A stretch of 64,000 bases of DNA from Apteryx mantelli. Taxonomy: Eukaryota; Chordata; Aves; Apterygiformes; Apterygidae. Below, piece after piece: positions 1-11,767 of the stretch; within the stretch, counting starts at the first letter, position 1; each line of letters begins with the position of its first letter. The position numbers and the translations under genes were made by a program. The DNA lies in contig NC_089994.1 in the NCBI RefSeq assembly GCF_036417845.1, positions 12,418,001 through 12,482,000 on the forward strand, written 5' to 3'. The notes beneath the pieces are model-generated. The model was not told the origin of the DNA and did no database searches. It saw only the letters and a list, made by a program, of their open reading frames with translations.

Positions 1-190
1 GGGCACCGCTGGGGCTCCTGCGGCGGGAGTCGCGGCCGCCCGCCTCAGCCCTGCGCGCCGCTTATTGCACGCAAGGAAAAGACAACAACGCCATGCTGGA
101 CTTCTTTTTAAGCACTATTAATAGCAGCTGCCGCTAAACAAATAATAACCCTTCCCCGGCCTTTTGTGCTGCCTAGAAGCCGAACCACCA

Positions 191-388
191 CCCCCCCCCC
201 ACACACACACACACGCAGAGTTTGGGGTGGGTATTTGAAGCTGAGGAGAACGAAGCACCTGAGTTCTCTGCTCACTCACTTTGCCACCACGGTAATTCCA
301 CCAAGTCCACAGGGGGGGAAAAAAAAAGCAAAACAGGCCACAAGTTTTTTGGGGGGGAAAAAAGGAAAAAAAAAAAAGAAAAAAAAAG
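191..388. repeat. C10-(AC)7 microsatellite and G/A homopurine tracts
   Basis: C10 at 191-200 runs into (AC)7 at 201-214. G7A9 at 312-327 and a 38-nt pure G/A stretch at 351-388 (G7A6GGA12GA9G pattern) follow. The two G7-poly(A) blocks look like imperfect direct repeats. The flanking 1-65 is GC-rich and may be the edge of an island beginning outside the window. Confidence 0.85.
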
Positions 389-842
389 CAAAGATAAAAC
401 AAGATGCCACGAGTTCCTGTTTACAGCAGTTGTGCCGAGCGTGGGACACAGAACTGAGCACATCCATACCACAGACAGAAATTAAACAGAAAATTGAACG
501 TTATGATTCAATTCTCACCTAACAACAGCTGTAGCAAGACCAGAAAATGGAATTCCTTGGCTTAGTTGTCATGACGATACTCTTAAAAATATATTTGCCA
601 TATGATAAACTCTCACTGCCTCCATGTGACTAAAGTGTACACTTTCCACTTGCTGATGCTCCGGCCCCATCTGCCCCTATATTAACGTAGAACTTGCTTC
701 CAGAGCAATTCCAAGACCTAGAGATTATCCTCAGCTGCTGAACGTGAAGGCAGTAGGCATAAATGTGGCACTTTGTAAAGCAGTTGCTATAATTAGTTTT
801 TGAAAATAGCTCTACTTTGGCAACTTCTCAAACTATATCATT

Positions 843-877
<35 letters not shown>

Positions 878-957
878 TACACATATATATATACACACAC
901 ACACACATACACACATATTGTATATACATACACATATTTTTATATATGTATATATAC
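843..957. repeat. Compound (TA)n/(CA)n microsatellite
   Basis: About 115 bp of nearly uninterrupted alternating purine-pyrimidine sequence, first (TA)n and then mixed TATACACA units. It is capable of Z-DNA or cruciform structure. No coding meaning. Confidence 0.9.
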
Positions 958-1049
958 TTACATTTTTCATTGCTAATATACTTGTTAAGCAGTGAAAAGT
1001 ATTAATGTTCATAGCAGGAAAATTAAATGCAAATGCTATCACCCTCCTT

Positions 1050-1068
1050 AAAAAAAAAAAAAAAAAAA
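1050..1068. repeat. A19 homopolymer
   Basis: Uninterrupted A19 in the AT-rich stretch 390-1550, which otherwise shows nothing recognisable apart from the microsatellite at 843-957. Confidence 0.85.
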
Positions 1069-1554
1069 CACCCTACCGTATCCTTTTTTTCCCCCCAGTA
1101 CCACTACTTGTGTGCTGGCCTCAGGAACGAGCCTTCTAGGATGAAAATGCAGCACATTCCCTAGGGTATAAAACTGTTACTGAAGATGATGATACTTTCG
1201 GCCTCATTCTTAAAACTCACATAACATGATTAAACAGTAATTTAAGGGAGGGCAGGGGGCAAAAAAAAGCAAATTGGGTGTCTCCGAAATTCAGTGTCAT
1301 CTTTATTTTACAGAAGTCTAATAGTTAACTGGGCATTGGGGTGGGGGCAGGGGAGGGAAATCTCTACACGTTCTCCTCTATGAAATGCCTCACTAATTTA
1401 TCTCCCCTCATTGCCTTCACAGTAAATATGTTACTAATAGCTATTCCAAAATATTGAACCAGAAACTAGAGAAAGTAAGGCAGTAAATGATTTATTTAAT
1501 CAGTGTCCGAAGGGGCCTAATGCAGTTCAAAACTGAAAAAAATGGGGCTATCGC

Positions 1555-2345
1555 CTGCTGCCCCGGCAGCGCTGGCGACGAATGCGCTCGGCCCCAGGTT
1601 GGGCTGGTTTTCGTGCCTGCCTGCGATCGCAGTGACAGCTGCTGTTAAACACCATTAACAGCGAAAAAGTTCTAACAACATGAGACAGCGAGTTTAGAAA
1701 AATTAATTAGAATTTAGCTAAAACTAACCAGAACATGGCAGCTGACGGCAATAGACGCCCAGCGGCGCCGTCCCACCGCCGCCATCCAGCACGGCCCCGG
1801 CGCGCGCCTCCCGCTGCACGAGGACGCCGAGCTGGAAGCAGCTCGCTAAACTTCGTCAGGGTGTGATTCAGCGAGCGCTTTGCTACTATTATCATCGGTC
1901 TCCTCAGCTGCAGCAAGGGGAGAGCAAGAAGAGCAAGGCCCCGGAGGGCTGCACGCGTGCGGGCGTCTCGCTGCCTCCGGGCGGGTTTCGTGCTCAGCGC
2001 CGGGTCGCTCCCGCAGCCCCAGACTGCCAGCACACGTGCTTGCTCTTCCCGGGCTAATGCCAAACCGCGTCTCCCCCCACGAGCCGCGGGAAGAGGCGGC
2101 AGCGCTCTCAGCCACTCAGCCCGTCCTAGCCAGCTGCCAGCACGCGCAGGAAAAAACGCGCGATGGAGGCTCAGACACGTGGAAAACTTTCGAACCGTTC
2201 CCGACAGACGAAGTGCCGGCTGCATTGCACCGGACTGAACAACTCTTGGACAAAGCAGTATACAAAAGTAACAGCAATCCCCACGTTTTCTACCTTAAAA
2301 CACAGAAGATCACTTACTTAATTCCCGCTTAGCCCGGCTCCGCTG
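1555..2345. other. CpG-rich patch without recognised gene
   Basis: GC-rich with many CpG dinucleotides, flanked by AT-rich DNA. Overlapping ORFs of 60-170 codons on both strands show no familiar domain and are typical of GC-rich chance ORFs. It could be an unannotated promoter or first exon. Confidence 0.55.
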
Positions 2346-2498
2346 CCGGGTGGCTCTTCGTTGCTGCACTTTGCAGACACCGGCCGAGGAAAGGAGCTGT
2401 TATCAAAGCCTTCGCCACACTGATAGTCAGAAAAATGTCTCATAAAATAGACCGAAAATTCAAAATAAAAATTAAACTGGGACATCAATAAAAAGCTT

Positions 2499-2539
2499 AA
2501 AAAAAAAAAAAAAAACTATTTTGCTTTTTTTTTTTTTTT
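2499..2539. repeat. A17 and T15 inverted homopolymers
   Basis: A17 at 2499-2515 and T15 at 2525-2539 are separated by 9 nt and could form a simple fold-back. A further A20 lies at 2742-2761. The surrounding 2350-3130 is AT-rich with no gene recognised. Confidence 0.85.
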
Positions 2540-3129
2540 AATGACTTGAAAGAGCCTAGAGAAAAAATAACATCATGGGGCAGCCCCGTGTCAGGTCCGT
2601 CAAGGGCGTTCTCCTGGTTCAGCTCTGTCCCACCTTTATGTTTTCATGTTATAAATGAGCAGTCAGAGACCAAAGCACTTGATTCAGAATTAATTGGGAC
2701 AAAGTTAATGTGGGAATAACTGCCACAGCTAAGGGAAAAGGAAAAAAAAAAAAAAAAAAAATAGAAAATAGCATGCTACCATGCATGTCGGAACTGATGG
2801 TTTTACTGGAGAAATTATTATTGTCAGTGATTTATGGAGAAAACAATCCTGTGGAATGTATTTTAAGGCAGTAGCTTGGCCGGGAGCATGATAACGTTGT
2901 AAACCATAAGAGGAAAACTTGAGCCATTTAAAAACAGCTGGGGAAAAACGAGAGTGAATTACTGCTTTCTCTCCCTTCCTAGTTATTTGTTGTCTTAAAT
3001 AAATAATATGTGTGTATGCATTTGTAAATATATTTCTTTATATTTTTTTTTTAGATGGATTTTACAAGTGGAAGAGCTCGGAGTGTTGCCATATTAAAGA
3101 ATTAAAAAAATAAATAAGTAAAAAAATCC

Positions 3130-3660
3130 CGTGACTGTTTACAAGCACCAGGCAGCGCGAACCAGCAGGAACCGCGCTGCTGCAGAAGATGAAGGGCAGC
3201 GTGCCGCAGCCGAACGGCAGGACCCCGCAGGGCCGCGGCGCGCGGGGACGGCAACATTCCCGCCAGAAAGCTCCCTCCGTGGCCTCCAGAGCTGCCGGCC
3301 CTGCTGGGGCAGTCGTGTGCCTGCAAGAGGTACGTGCACACGCGTCTCAGCGCTGCAGCTCGCCACGGCGCCCGGACCCACCGCGGACGAGTGCCACGAG
3401 CCAGCGCCTCGCAGCCGGCCGTTGGAAGGAGCTGACCGGGCGGCACCTCCGCTAGACCCACGCTCCGGCTGTTCCGCGGATGTCCGGAGGACACCCGAAG
3501 GTCTCACCGCACAGCGAAAGGCAGCGGGAGCTGCCTCGTCTTTCGGCGGCGACAGGCGAGAAGCTGCCCGAGCGGTTTGTCCTGGGAGCTACGCGCACCG
3601 GTGCTTTCCGAGCGCCCCTGGGGAACGGTTTGAGCTCTTCCCAACCCGTTTGCAGGGTCT
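3130..3660. other. CpG-rich patch without recognised gene
   Basis: The second CpG-dense patch. ORFs overlap on both strands (up to 186 codons on plus, 130 on minus) with arginine- and alanine-rich translations and no domain. It is followed by ordinary sequence at 3660-4640 where nothing is recognised apart from moderate GC at 4080-4340. Confidence 0.5.
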
Positions 3661-4639
3661 GATGGCTCCTCACTGGGTAGCTCCTGTTTAGCAGCGGTTC
3701 AAGACCAGACCCTCGCATGGGGCTGCCCTTCTTCCACACCTACGGATTGCAAGCGAGCGGAGCTGCCTTTACAGTACTGGCTAACGCAGGGAGAGAAAGG
3801 CCACAGTGGGACCGCCAGCATCCCGCAAGGCCAATAGCCTCATCGTCATCATTTAGTGGCAAGGTAGTATTTTTCATAGACCTTCACCCTCCTTAGGAGA
3901 GGGTAATTATCCGTACTCTTGGTTATCAGGGAGCATCCAGGACAGCTTTTTCTGAACTCCTTTTTAGGGTTCAGGTCAAAGCTCATGTTAAGTTAATGGA
4001 AAAGCTCCCGCAGACTCAAACAGATGCTGGAACAGGACCTAAAAACCAGGTGGCAACTTTAACCAAATCACCACACTGAGCACTTGCCATCGTCTCCCTT
4101 TTCTAAACACGCCCAGCAGCTGCGGCAGGCTGGGTTTTGTGGGTGCTGCATCCTCGCGCTGCCGTGCACACAACCGCACGGGTGCGTTTCCCCACGGTCA
4201 AGTGGCCCCAGGCAGCTCCGCTCCGCACAGCCGCTTCCAAATGTTTTGTATGATCCCTACCGTTACCTACTGCTGCAGGTCCCAGCGGGGAAGAACGCAA
4301 GACCTTGCTCTCCTGCTCGCAGATGGATGTCTCCTTGCTGTAAGGCATCTTCATGAAGATTTAAACCTCCGAGTCTTTCACTTGGCTCAGATTAGGAAGA
4401 ACTGCAGGCCAGACCCAATTTAAGCTAAGTGCCAAAGGATAAATCCCTGTAAACGAAAAGTTATCTTTCTCTGAGCAAGCAGAGTGAGGAGATGTCCCCA
4501 TGGCTAGTTATCCCCAGCACAACAGAAAGCAGCTTGCACTTTGCCAAGAAATAGTAGTATATGTACTTTGTAGCGAGAGCTCAATCATACAGGGAAAGAC
4601 AGCATTAAAACCAAACTGTGTTTCTTTTCCTTCGATCTG

Positions 4640-5045
4640 CTTTAGGTGTCTGCCTCGGCACGAGATGACTGAGATTCTCCGCAGGGGCAAACTACCGCTG
4701 CTCCGACGCCCCTCGACGTACCCGCGCCCTGCGGGCGACGTGCCCTCTGCCCGGGAAGCAGAGCCCGGCAAGGCGCCGTCCCCAAGCCACACAACCCGCA
4801 GCAGGTCACCGGTCTCGCTGTCCACAGCCCCGCTCAAAGCCTCGCTCATCTGGCGTCTGCAAGCGCAGAGCTGGTCCCGCTCCTCCTCCAGCAGCCGCAA
4901 CCCGGCTTGCAATGACTCGCCCGGCACTTAGAGCCGCGGGCGCGTTGAGGGCTGGATTCCTGTGCCTGGCTCTGCCTCTGCAAGCGGCCGCTGCCAGGGA
5001 AGCCCAGCGGCACGGCAGCCGAGGGCTAGGGACAAAACCGGTCGA
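4640..5045. other. CpG-rich patch without recognised gene
   Basis: GC- and CpG-rich, with a 143-codon plus ORF and a 139-codon minus ORF that are mutual shadows. No family recognised. A smaller CpG-rich patch follows at 5560-5760. The stretch 5045-6200 otherwise holds nothing identifiable. Confidence 0.45.
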
Positions 5046-6199
5046 TTGCCTTGCTAGCTACACTGGCTTTCCTAATAACAGCAATAAAGCTAAGCTATGG
5101 AAAATGATGCACATGAAATGGTCAGGTGCTCTCTACAATTGCTTTCACTGAAAGGCTGTATGGAAAGCATCAGCGACCTGCCCAAGCTCTGTCAGAGAAC
5201 TCAGAAGTGGGAAAGACCTCTTTGGGGCAGGTCGGGAGAAGCCCCGTCAGCGCCGCTCCCGGCTGCAGCAGGACCGCTCTGCACACCGACACGTCGCGGG
5301 AGGCTCGCGCCTGCTGAAGGGAGACACGACTCAAAGTCTAAGGTACATTTAAGCAGCTTTCTAGGAAGATCTTTTTCTCCTCTTTTAAAAATATGATTAC
5401 CATCCACTATTGTTATGAGACCTTAGCCCAACATTTTTCCTGCAAATCACTGAGCAGGCTGGAAGCTGAAGAACGGGAGCGTCTGGCTGACACGGAGAGC
5501 GGCAAAGTCATTTCACCCTTCACTGAACTCCTGCCACTTTCCCGGGTTTGTCCCTCAAAAGCTTCGCACGGGGGCCGCGGCAGCGCAGGCTGCAGGGACG
5601 CCGCCGAGCCGGCGTCCTCCGAGGACGGGGAGGGAGGGCAGCGTCCTGTCCCGTCCCAGCGCAGGGCCGGCCCGGCCGCCTCTGCTAAACATCTGTCCCG
5701 CGCTGCTGCAAGAGCAGGTCTCTGCCAGAGCAGCTCCCCGGGAATTTTCGCGGCCTAACAGCCCCCTCGCTAGCGAGCTGTCGGTGAGTAGCATGAGTTA
5801 TTTTAATGGCTACATCACTTCAGACAAAGCCGCCACCATCTGCTCTACCCTCTAATTACAAATGCAGGAAACATAATTCACAATCAAATCACATGAAAAA
5901 GGGAAGGAAAATGAGCGATTAAAATGCACATTTAAGCCCAGCAAATCAACCTTCCCTTCCTAGCTGCAGCGCATCCACCGCTGCCCTCGCCCAGCACAGG
6001 CAGGGTCAGATTTAGTCCAGCAAACTGGGGATTTCGACCTGCTGTTTCACGGCCAGCAGCTCCCCCACGCTGGGTCCTTCCCACCTCCAGGGACGCTCTC
6101 CAGCTCCAGCCTGCCGCTGCATTTTCTGGTGCCCTGCTGACCCTCAGGATACGCTTTTCGGAGCGAGCGGTTTACCTTTCCACCGTCATGATTCGAAGT

Positions 6200-6680
6200 C
6201 TCCTCTAAAAGACTCGGGTGCCTGTCGGAGTCAGGGTCGGCACTCGGCAGCGGCCCAGAGCCCGGGGAGGGCGCTCGGCTCTGCTAACGGAGAGGGAAAC
6301 GTCGCTCGGGGACCTCAAAGCTCTGCAGGATCTGCAGCGCCTTTCCTTGCGGCGCACTGCCGCTCTCGCACGGGCTGAGTCGCCCTCTGCTCTTCCTTCC
6401 CTCCAGCCCCGGCCCCAGGCCTGGGGAAGTTTCTCCCCCCCCCTTTTCGCGGTCCTCAGCTCCCGCACGGGGCTACGGGAACGGCCCGTGGCAGGGTCCC
6501 GCTGCCCCCTGCCGCTGCGTGACCCCAGAGCCGAAGCCTCACGCACGCGCAGACCCAGCCTACGCGTATTGCAAATATTTGTCTTAAATGTACGTATGGA
6601 TGTGACAGACATGCTACGGTCCGGCCAGCCCCGTGCGCGGATGGGGAGCCCTGCAGCGTGCTGTGGGTCGGAGCAGTTTC
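6200..6680. other. CpG-rich patch without recognised gene
   Basis: Dense CpG with ORFs on both strands (190 codons plus, 135 codons minus). No recognisable protein. A weaker GC-rich patch follows at 7190-7560. The intervening and following AT-rich DNA to about 8350 shows nothing. Confidence 0.5.
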
Positions 6681-8360
6681 GGGGGGTTCATTCAAACTCG
6701 CCTCTCTGCAGAGCAAAGCTCCAGCAATGCATGAGCTGTCACAGACCCAGGCTGAGCCAGGGTCCCTCGCTAGATCACGTTGCTAAATAATTTCTAATTT
6801 TCCCTTTAAAAATTCCCTTTGAAGGCCTACTCCAGTAACTGTCTTCCCCTGCCTGCCTTGCCTTCCAAAGCTGTACCACAAGCTCCTCATCAGCAGGGAG
6901 AGCACAACGCGCTGATATTATTTTGGAAATGTTTCAAGGCTTCGCAATAGTTTTACAATACCTTGCAGCAAAGCAGCAGATGGGATTCTGGATTAATCAA
7001 TACACAAAGCAGAGCCAAGTATAGGATCACAGAGCTGAATTAGAACAAGAAATAGTAAATCAAAGGAAAACAGAAGTACTATCAGTCCTGTGAAGCAAGA
7101 AGCTCTGTAACTTGTTCGGCACCCTTTGCAAGTCCTTACCGTGAGGTCGGTATATTGGAAAAGGAGATGTTTCTCCTCCTGCACCAGGCAGCTGATGGGA
7201 TTTCACAGCGCGTCACCTCACCGGCAGCTCCGCAGCCTCCTCCCTCGCCGAGCAGCGTTCACCACCAGACACACAACGGCTCCTCAGCAATTTGCGAACA
7301 GGGCTGAGACAATTCGCAGCTCTCAAGGGTTTTGGGTCAGAGTCGTGACAAGGTCTCAACGAAAAAGCCGTGGGTCACATCATCACTGCTGGCAGATGGG
7401 AGCCGGTGGCCAGGAGATAGACTGGACCATTAACAGCTGGGTGACCTGGCTGCAAAGCGTGTGGCACCAGCTCCACGCGTCGGAGACGAGGCAAAGGCAG
7501 CCTGGTCCCGGCCGGCCCCAGCTGCCTGCACGGTGCAGGGGCACCTGCGACCTCTAGTCCGCTCTCCTTTACAGTTACAATCTCCTTAATCAGGACCTGG
7601 AGAGACACCATGCCGCATCTTGCCTTTCCGCTAGAAAACCAGAGAGGTCCTAGCCGGGACCGATGGGATCTGTTCGTCCCCTTTTCTTAATGATCCTGGA
7701 GAACAGACCTTGCACCCGACACCGCTCACATCAGCAGTCAGCGCCCATCACCTCTTATCTCACGAGAAAAGGGTTTCTTTTTACCTCGTGCAGGTTATAA
7801 AAAACAAACAGAAGACGTACAACAAGTTATATATTCAAAAGAGATCTTTTTAAGTGACAAACTGCAGCTGAACTGTAGCTACAGTTATTATATAGAAACA
7901 GACATAAAAGTGTAATGTGGAATAACACATTTTATCACAACCATTCAATGAAATACTGAGTCCATGCAGCTTATTTATTATCTTACTACAGCTCTGACAG
8001 ATCTACCACAGTTTCAGATTAATCTGGAGTTTTATTATATAGTTATTTTAATCTCACTTTGATAATGGGACCCCAAGCAGTGATAAAATAAAGTAAGATC
8101 AAGTTTAGATATAGCAATGATGAATGGTGTTAGAAACACCTAAAGCAGAAACAGAATCCAACTATCATCTCCTCTATTTTTGCTCTATATTTTATTTATA
8201 CTCAGTAGAAACCCATCAAGAGAGCCTTTATGATGCAGTATATGAGGGATTGAAGGGGTAGTTCCTACCGGGTGGCTGGGATGAGTGTTTAATTGGATGT
8301 TCCTCTTTCTTTCCTTATTATTTATCTTTATGAGCGTTTCTCACCCATCATCAGTTTGCA

Positions 8361-8500
8361 AGCCAGAAGAGACCATCAGATCATCTCTTCTGAACCCATC
8401 ACTGAATATCAGGCATTACCCTGCTTTTACATACTCAGACACACATTTTGCTACGGTAAAGCACTTGTTCAGGCAGGAGGACATCAGAAGATCCCCCTCA
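8361..8500 (-). repeat. CR1/L3-like LINE 3' fragment
   Basis: AGCCAGAAGAGACCATCAGA, TCATCTCTTCTGAACCCATC and GAATATCAGGCATTACC closely follow the CR1/L3-type sequence common in turtles and archosaurs (GCCAGAAGGGACCATTAGATCATCTAGTCTGACC...). The fragment would be antisense to the LINE reading direction. It supports a sauropsid origin for the window. Confidence 0.55.
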
Positions 8501-8540
8501 TAACCACTGAAGGAAGGTTAGGATCCGTCATTTTTAGCCG

Positions 8541-9584
8541 ATGCACAACTTTCACAAAAGGTATGAGAGCGACAGCACAGGAGCCCAAACCTGTCTGCCG
8601 TGCGCGGAGCCGACCGCAGGCTCGGGCGGCACAAGGCCCCAGCGTGCCAGCACCAGCCCGGCCCTGGTGGGGCAGCTACGGGATGGACGAGTCGGCCAGG
8701 CTCTTCCCAACCACCGCACAGCGAGCAGAGCCTTTCACGGGGGTTTCCGGCACTGTGATCTCTTTCAACACTTGCTCTACTCTCCCTGGTTACGTCACAT
8801 GCGTTGTCTTGCCATGAGGTTTTTGGAGAGGGAACTGCTTCTTAGATTAAGGGGATCTCCGAAGCATATATTCAAGTGCTACCCTGAATCAGGATATTCT
8901 CCTAAATGGGGACCTAAACGTCCCAAATCTTTGGGACAAGCTTTAAAACCATATGAAGGAAATGCCACACGCGGCCACTTTCGGAAGAATCAGGACAAGG
9001 TTGCCCGCTCCAGTTTGCACAGCAATACAACGTGGGTAAGGAAAGCACTCACGGCCATGGGGTTCATCACTGATGCCTGTCACACACAAGTCACCCAGCC
9101 CACAGGACAGTCGCAGTCCACCTTTTCACAGCCCCAACGTGCAGTGCGGGAGGCAGCTTGGAGGAAATCAGCACCGTGGGCTACACGTCTGGCCACCTCC
9201 TTCCCCTGCCTCGCAGCTCCTGCCGAAGCACCCTGGCAGACGGCCCAAGCAGGAGAAAGGGAGGACGCTTGCCCAGGCCACGCAAGCGCACCTCCTAGCA
9301 CCTTGCACCACGACGTAGCCTGGCTCTGGTTTTCTTTCCTCCCTGCCCACTTTTGGGCAGCCCCCTCAGCCGGTGAGCAGACGTTACCCGCAGCCCTGGC
9401 AAGCAATCCTCCCGTACGGCACAGCGGGATCGCAGCGGGACAGTCCCTTGGGCACGTCGGCCACGAGTCCTGGCAACTCTTACGTTTCCCTGATTTGCTG
9501 CGGAATTTAAGGCGGTTGCGCTTCTCCGTGCAGGGGTTCGTGATCCAGCTGGGGCAGGCACGTGTGTTTCCCGGAGGGCTCTAG
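8541..9584 (+). other. Unrecognised 347-codon open frame in GC-rich DNA
   Basis: The longest single open frame of the left 16 kb. The translation is rich in Ala, Arg, Pro, Ser and Gln and shows no domain, signal peptide or repeat that I recognise. Its 5' end directly follows the CR1/L3-like fragment. Opposite-strand ORFs of about 90-108 codons overlap it. A chance ORF in GC-rich DNA is more likely than a gene. Confidence 0.15.
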
Positions 9585-10420
9585 GGATCGAGGCCCCCGT
9601 TTAAGCCGGTCGCTGACGGTAGCTGCGTTATATTAGACGAATGCACATAACCAGGCACGCAGGGGCTGCGCTTTGGCAGTAGCCGAGCAGAGCCGCCTGG
9701 CCCGGTCTGCACTGTCCTCTAGTGGCCACCAGCTCCCATTTACTGGCCCAGCTCACACCCAACAGGGCGGGGGGGCTGCCCCAGGCAGCTCGGGGTCAAA
9801 CCTGCCCTCGGTGCCCCAATTTCAGCCCAGCGCCACTCTGCCCTTGCCTTCCCCATCGCACTGCACCCTTCCTGCACTGGGCCCCCCCGTACCTCCTGCT
9901 TGCCCCCTTCAGATGAGCCTGGGACCGTAACGACTGCTACAGAAACCTGTGCTAGCCGTCGGCCAGGCTCTGGTTTCATCCTTCGCCCCCAAAGCGGAGT
10001 TGGGAGAGGGCAGTTACCACTATTTCTCCCATTCTTTCAAAAGCTGGGTGCTGTCCCCGTCCCCATCCCAGCAGGCAGCCAGCCCTGCACGGAGCAGGAA
10101 AGGGCTGCTCAGCTTTCAGGGGGCAGCTAGATGGGAACGGCCACCCCGATGGGAACGCAAGCCCCAGGCAAGTCCTCCACACGCTGCTCTGGGCTTTGCA
10201 ACCTGATGGGCCCAACCCGGCAGGCTCCAGAGGAGCCATGTAGCCCTCTGAGAAGTTCATCCTGGTCCCCAGCACTTCTGGCTCTCTTCAGGTTACACCA
10301 GTAATTCAGACTGCGAAGCCCAAAGCCCCAGTAAACCTCGGCATAAACTGTCAAAGCCAGCAAGCACCCCGAGGAGGGGGAGCTGGGGGCCCAGCCTCCC
10401 ACTCTGGCATGGAGCACGGA
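8580..10420. other. GC-rich intergenic stretch
   Basis: High GC with scattered CpG, including the long open frame above. No exon-like conservation with a known family is recognised. The following 10420-11600 and 11780-13500 contain no identifiable gene either. Confidence 0.45.
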
Positions 10421-11610
10421 AAGGAATTTTGCTGGGAAAACAATCTCTGTTGCTGAATATGAAATAAGGAAAAAGTTTTAAGTAAATTGGGTCATAAATC
10501 TGCTGATAAGCTGAAAGGGAGTGAAAGTTCCCATCAGCACTCGTACCCAGTTCCTCCAAGATAACAGGAGTTCATTCACTAATTACCTTTGAGAAACTGA
10601 GCCCTCAGCCAAACATGGTCCATAGGAAACATTTTAACCAGGCAGGATGCTTCGGAAGTCCTCTTAACAGCAAAAAGCTTCACAGCAGAGGGCTGCATTT
10701 CTGAAGGAGCTACAATTACTTTAGACATGATGTACCGAGCACAGGAGGCCAAGCAGTGGCACAGGCTGCGAAGCAGAGGACCTGTCAGTGGATCTGTTCC
10801 AGCTCCCCTTGGCTTCAGCAAGGCTCGGAGCAATCCCATGGAGTGCATGAGGCTTTCGAGTGGTCGGACACCTTTCAGGCACACATCACACACCGTCGCT
10901 GCAGGCCAGCCCACAGATCCAGCCAGACACAGTTAATTGGAGCCGCTCCGCTAGGCTCCCCGTTAGAGCCCCGTGGCACACGCTGTGCAACCATCCAGCA
11001 GTAACAACCCCCACGCAGACATCCATCCCTGCGGCCGTCTGCTCACGGCTCCCAGGGCTCGCACAGCCGAGGCGTTGTGCTTTCCACCTGCATCCCTGTT
11101 TGGGAAGGTTCCTGCAATAGCATCGTCCCCCCAGGGCTGAGCACTGCGGGGAAGGGGGGCTGCTCCTCATCTCCTGATCTGGACGTGTGGTTAAGGTGCC
11201 TGAGGAGGCCCCTCACCCTCGCCTCCCCCAGTGAACCTGCCCACGTAACACAGCAGCGAACTTCACCTACGTCACCAGCTCGCGGTAAGGGCCGTGGCCC
11301 AGGTCTCAGGTGGGCCTTGGGGGAAAGGCTGCACACCAGCAAAGAGACCTTCGCGTCTTCCAGAAGAGGAGACCAAAGACCTTCCACTTGGGAACTGCAG
11401 TTGTTCATCATCGTGCCCCTGTCTCCAGTATCACAGCACGTGGTATTGCCTACCTCCAGCTGAGAGGACTAAAATGTAAATCCTCACTCTCCCATCCTGT
11501 AAGAACTGATTTGGGCAAAAGGCATGTGGTGATTCATTCGCTTGCTAGCTCAGAGCAACTCTTTCCCAACAGCAGCACAAGAATCCCCCTTGCCACCCAC
11601 CTAAACGTTT

Positions 11611-11767
11611 GATAAAAATTAAATCCAGCCACCCATGATTGATGCTTCTCCTCACATAAGCACTCCAGCCCCGATCTGGATAATGTGTAGCGTTATTAAA
11701 GCATCAATTATCTTTAGCGCAAGCGGAGCTACATTAGCAGGACTGCAGTCTGTTCATTTTGATAAGG
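11611..11767. promoter_or_regulatory. Non-coding element A (paired with 13517-13675)
   Basis: It contains GATAAAAATTAAAT, then exactly 84 bp later ATTAAAGCATCAATTATC, then GATAAGG at +66 and an internal CTGCAGTCTGT. Element B 1.9 kb downstream has the same outer motifs in the same order and nearly identical spacing. No ORF is shared. The motifs are AT-rich with GATA- and homeodomain-like cores, so a regulatory role is a guess. Confidence 0.4.

Noticed and set aside
3680-3710. tRNA-like B-box GCGGTTCAAGACC
   Set aside because: No A box or cloverleaf could be built around it.
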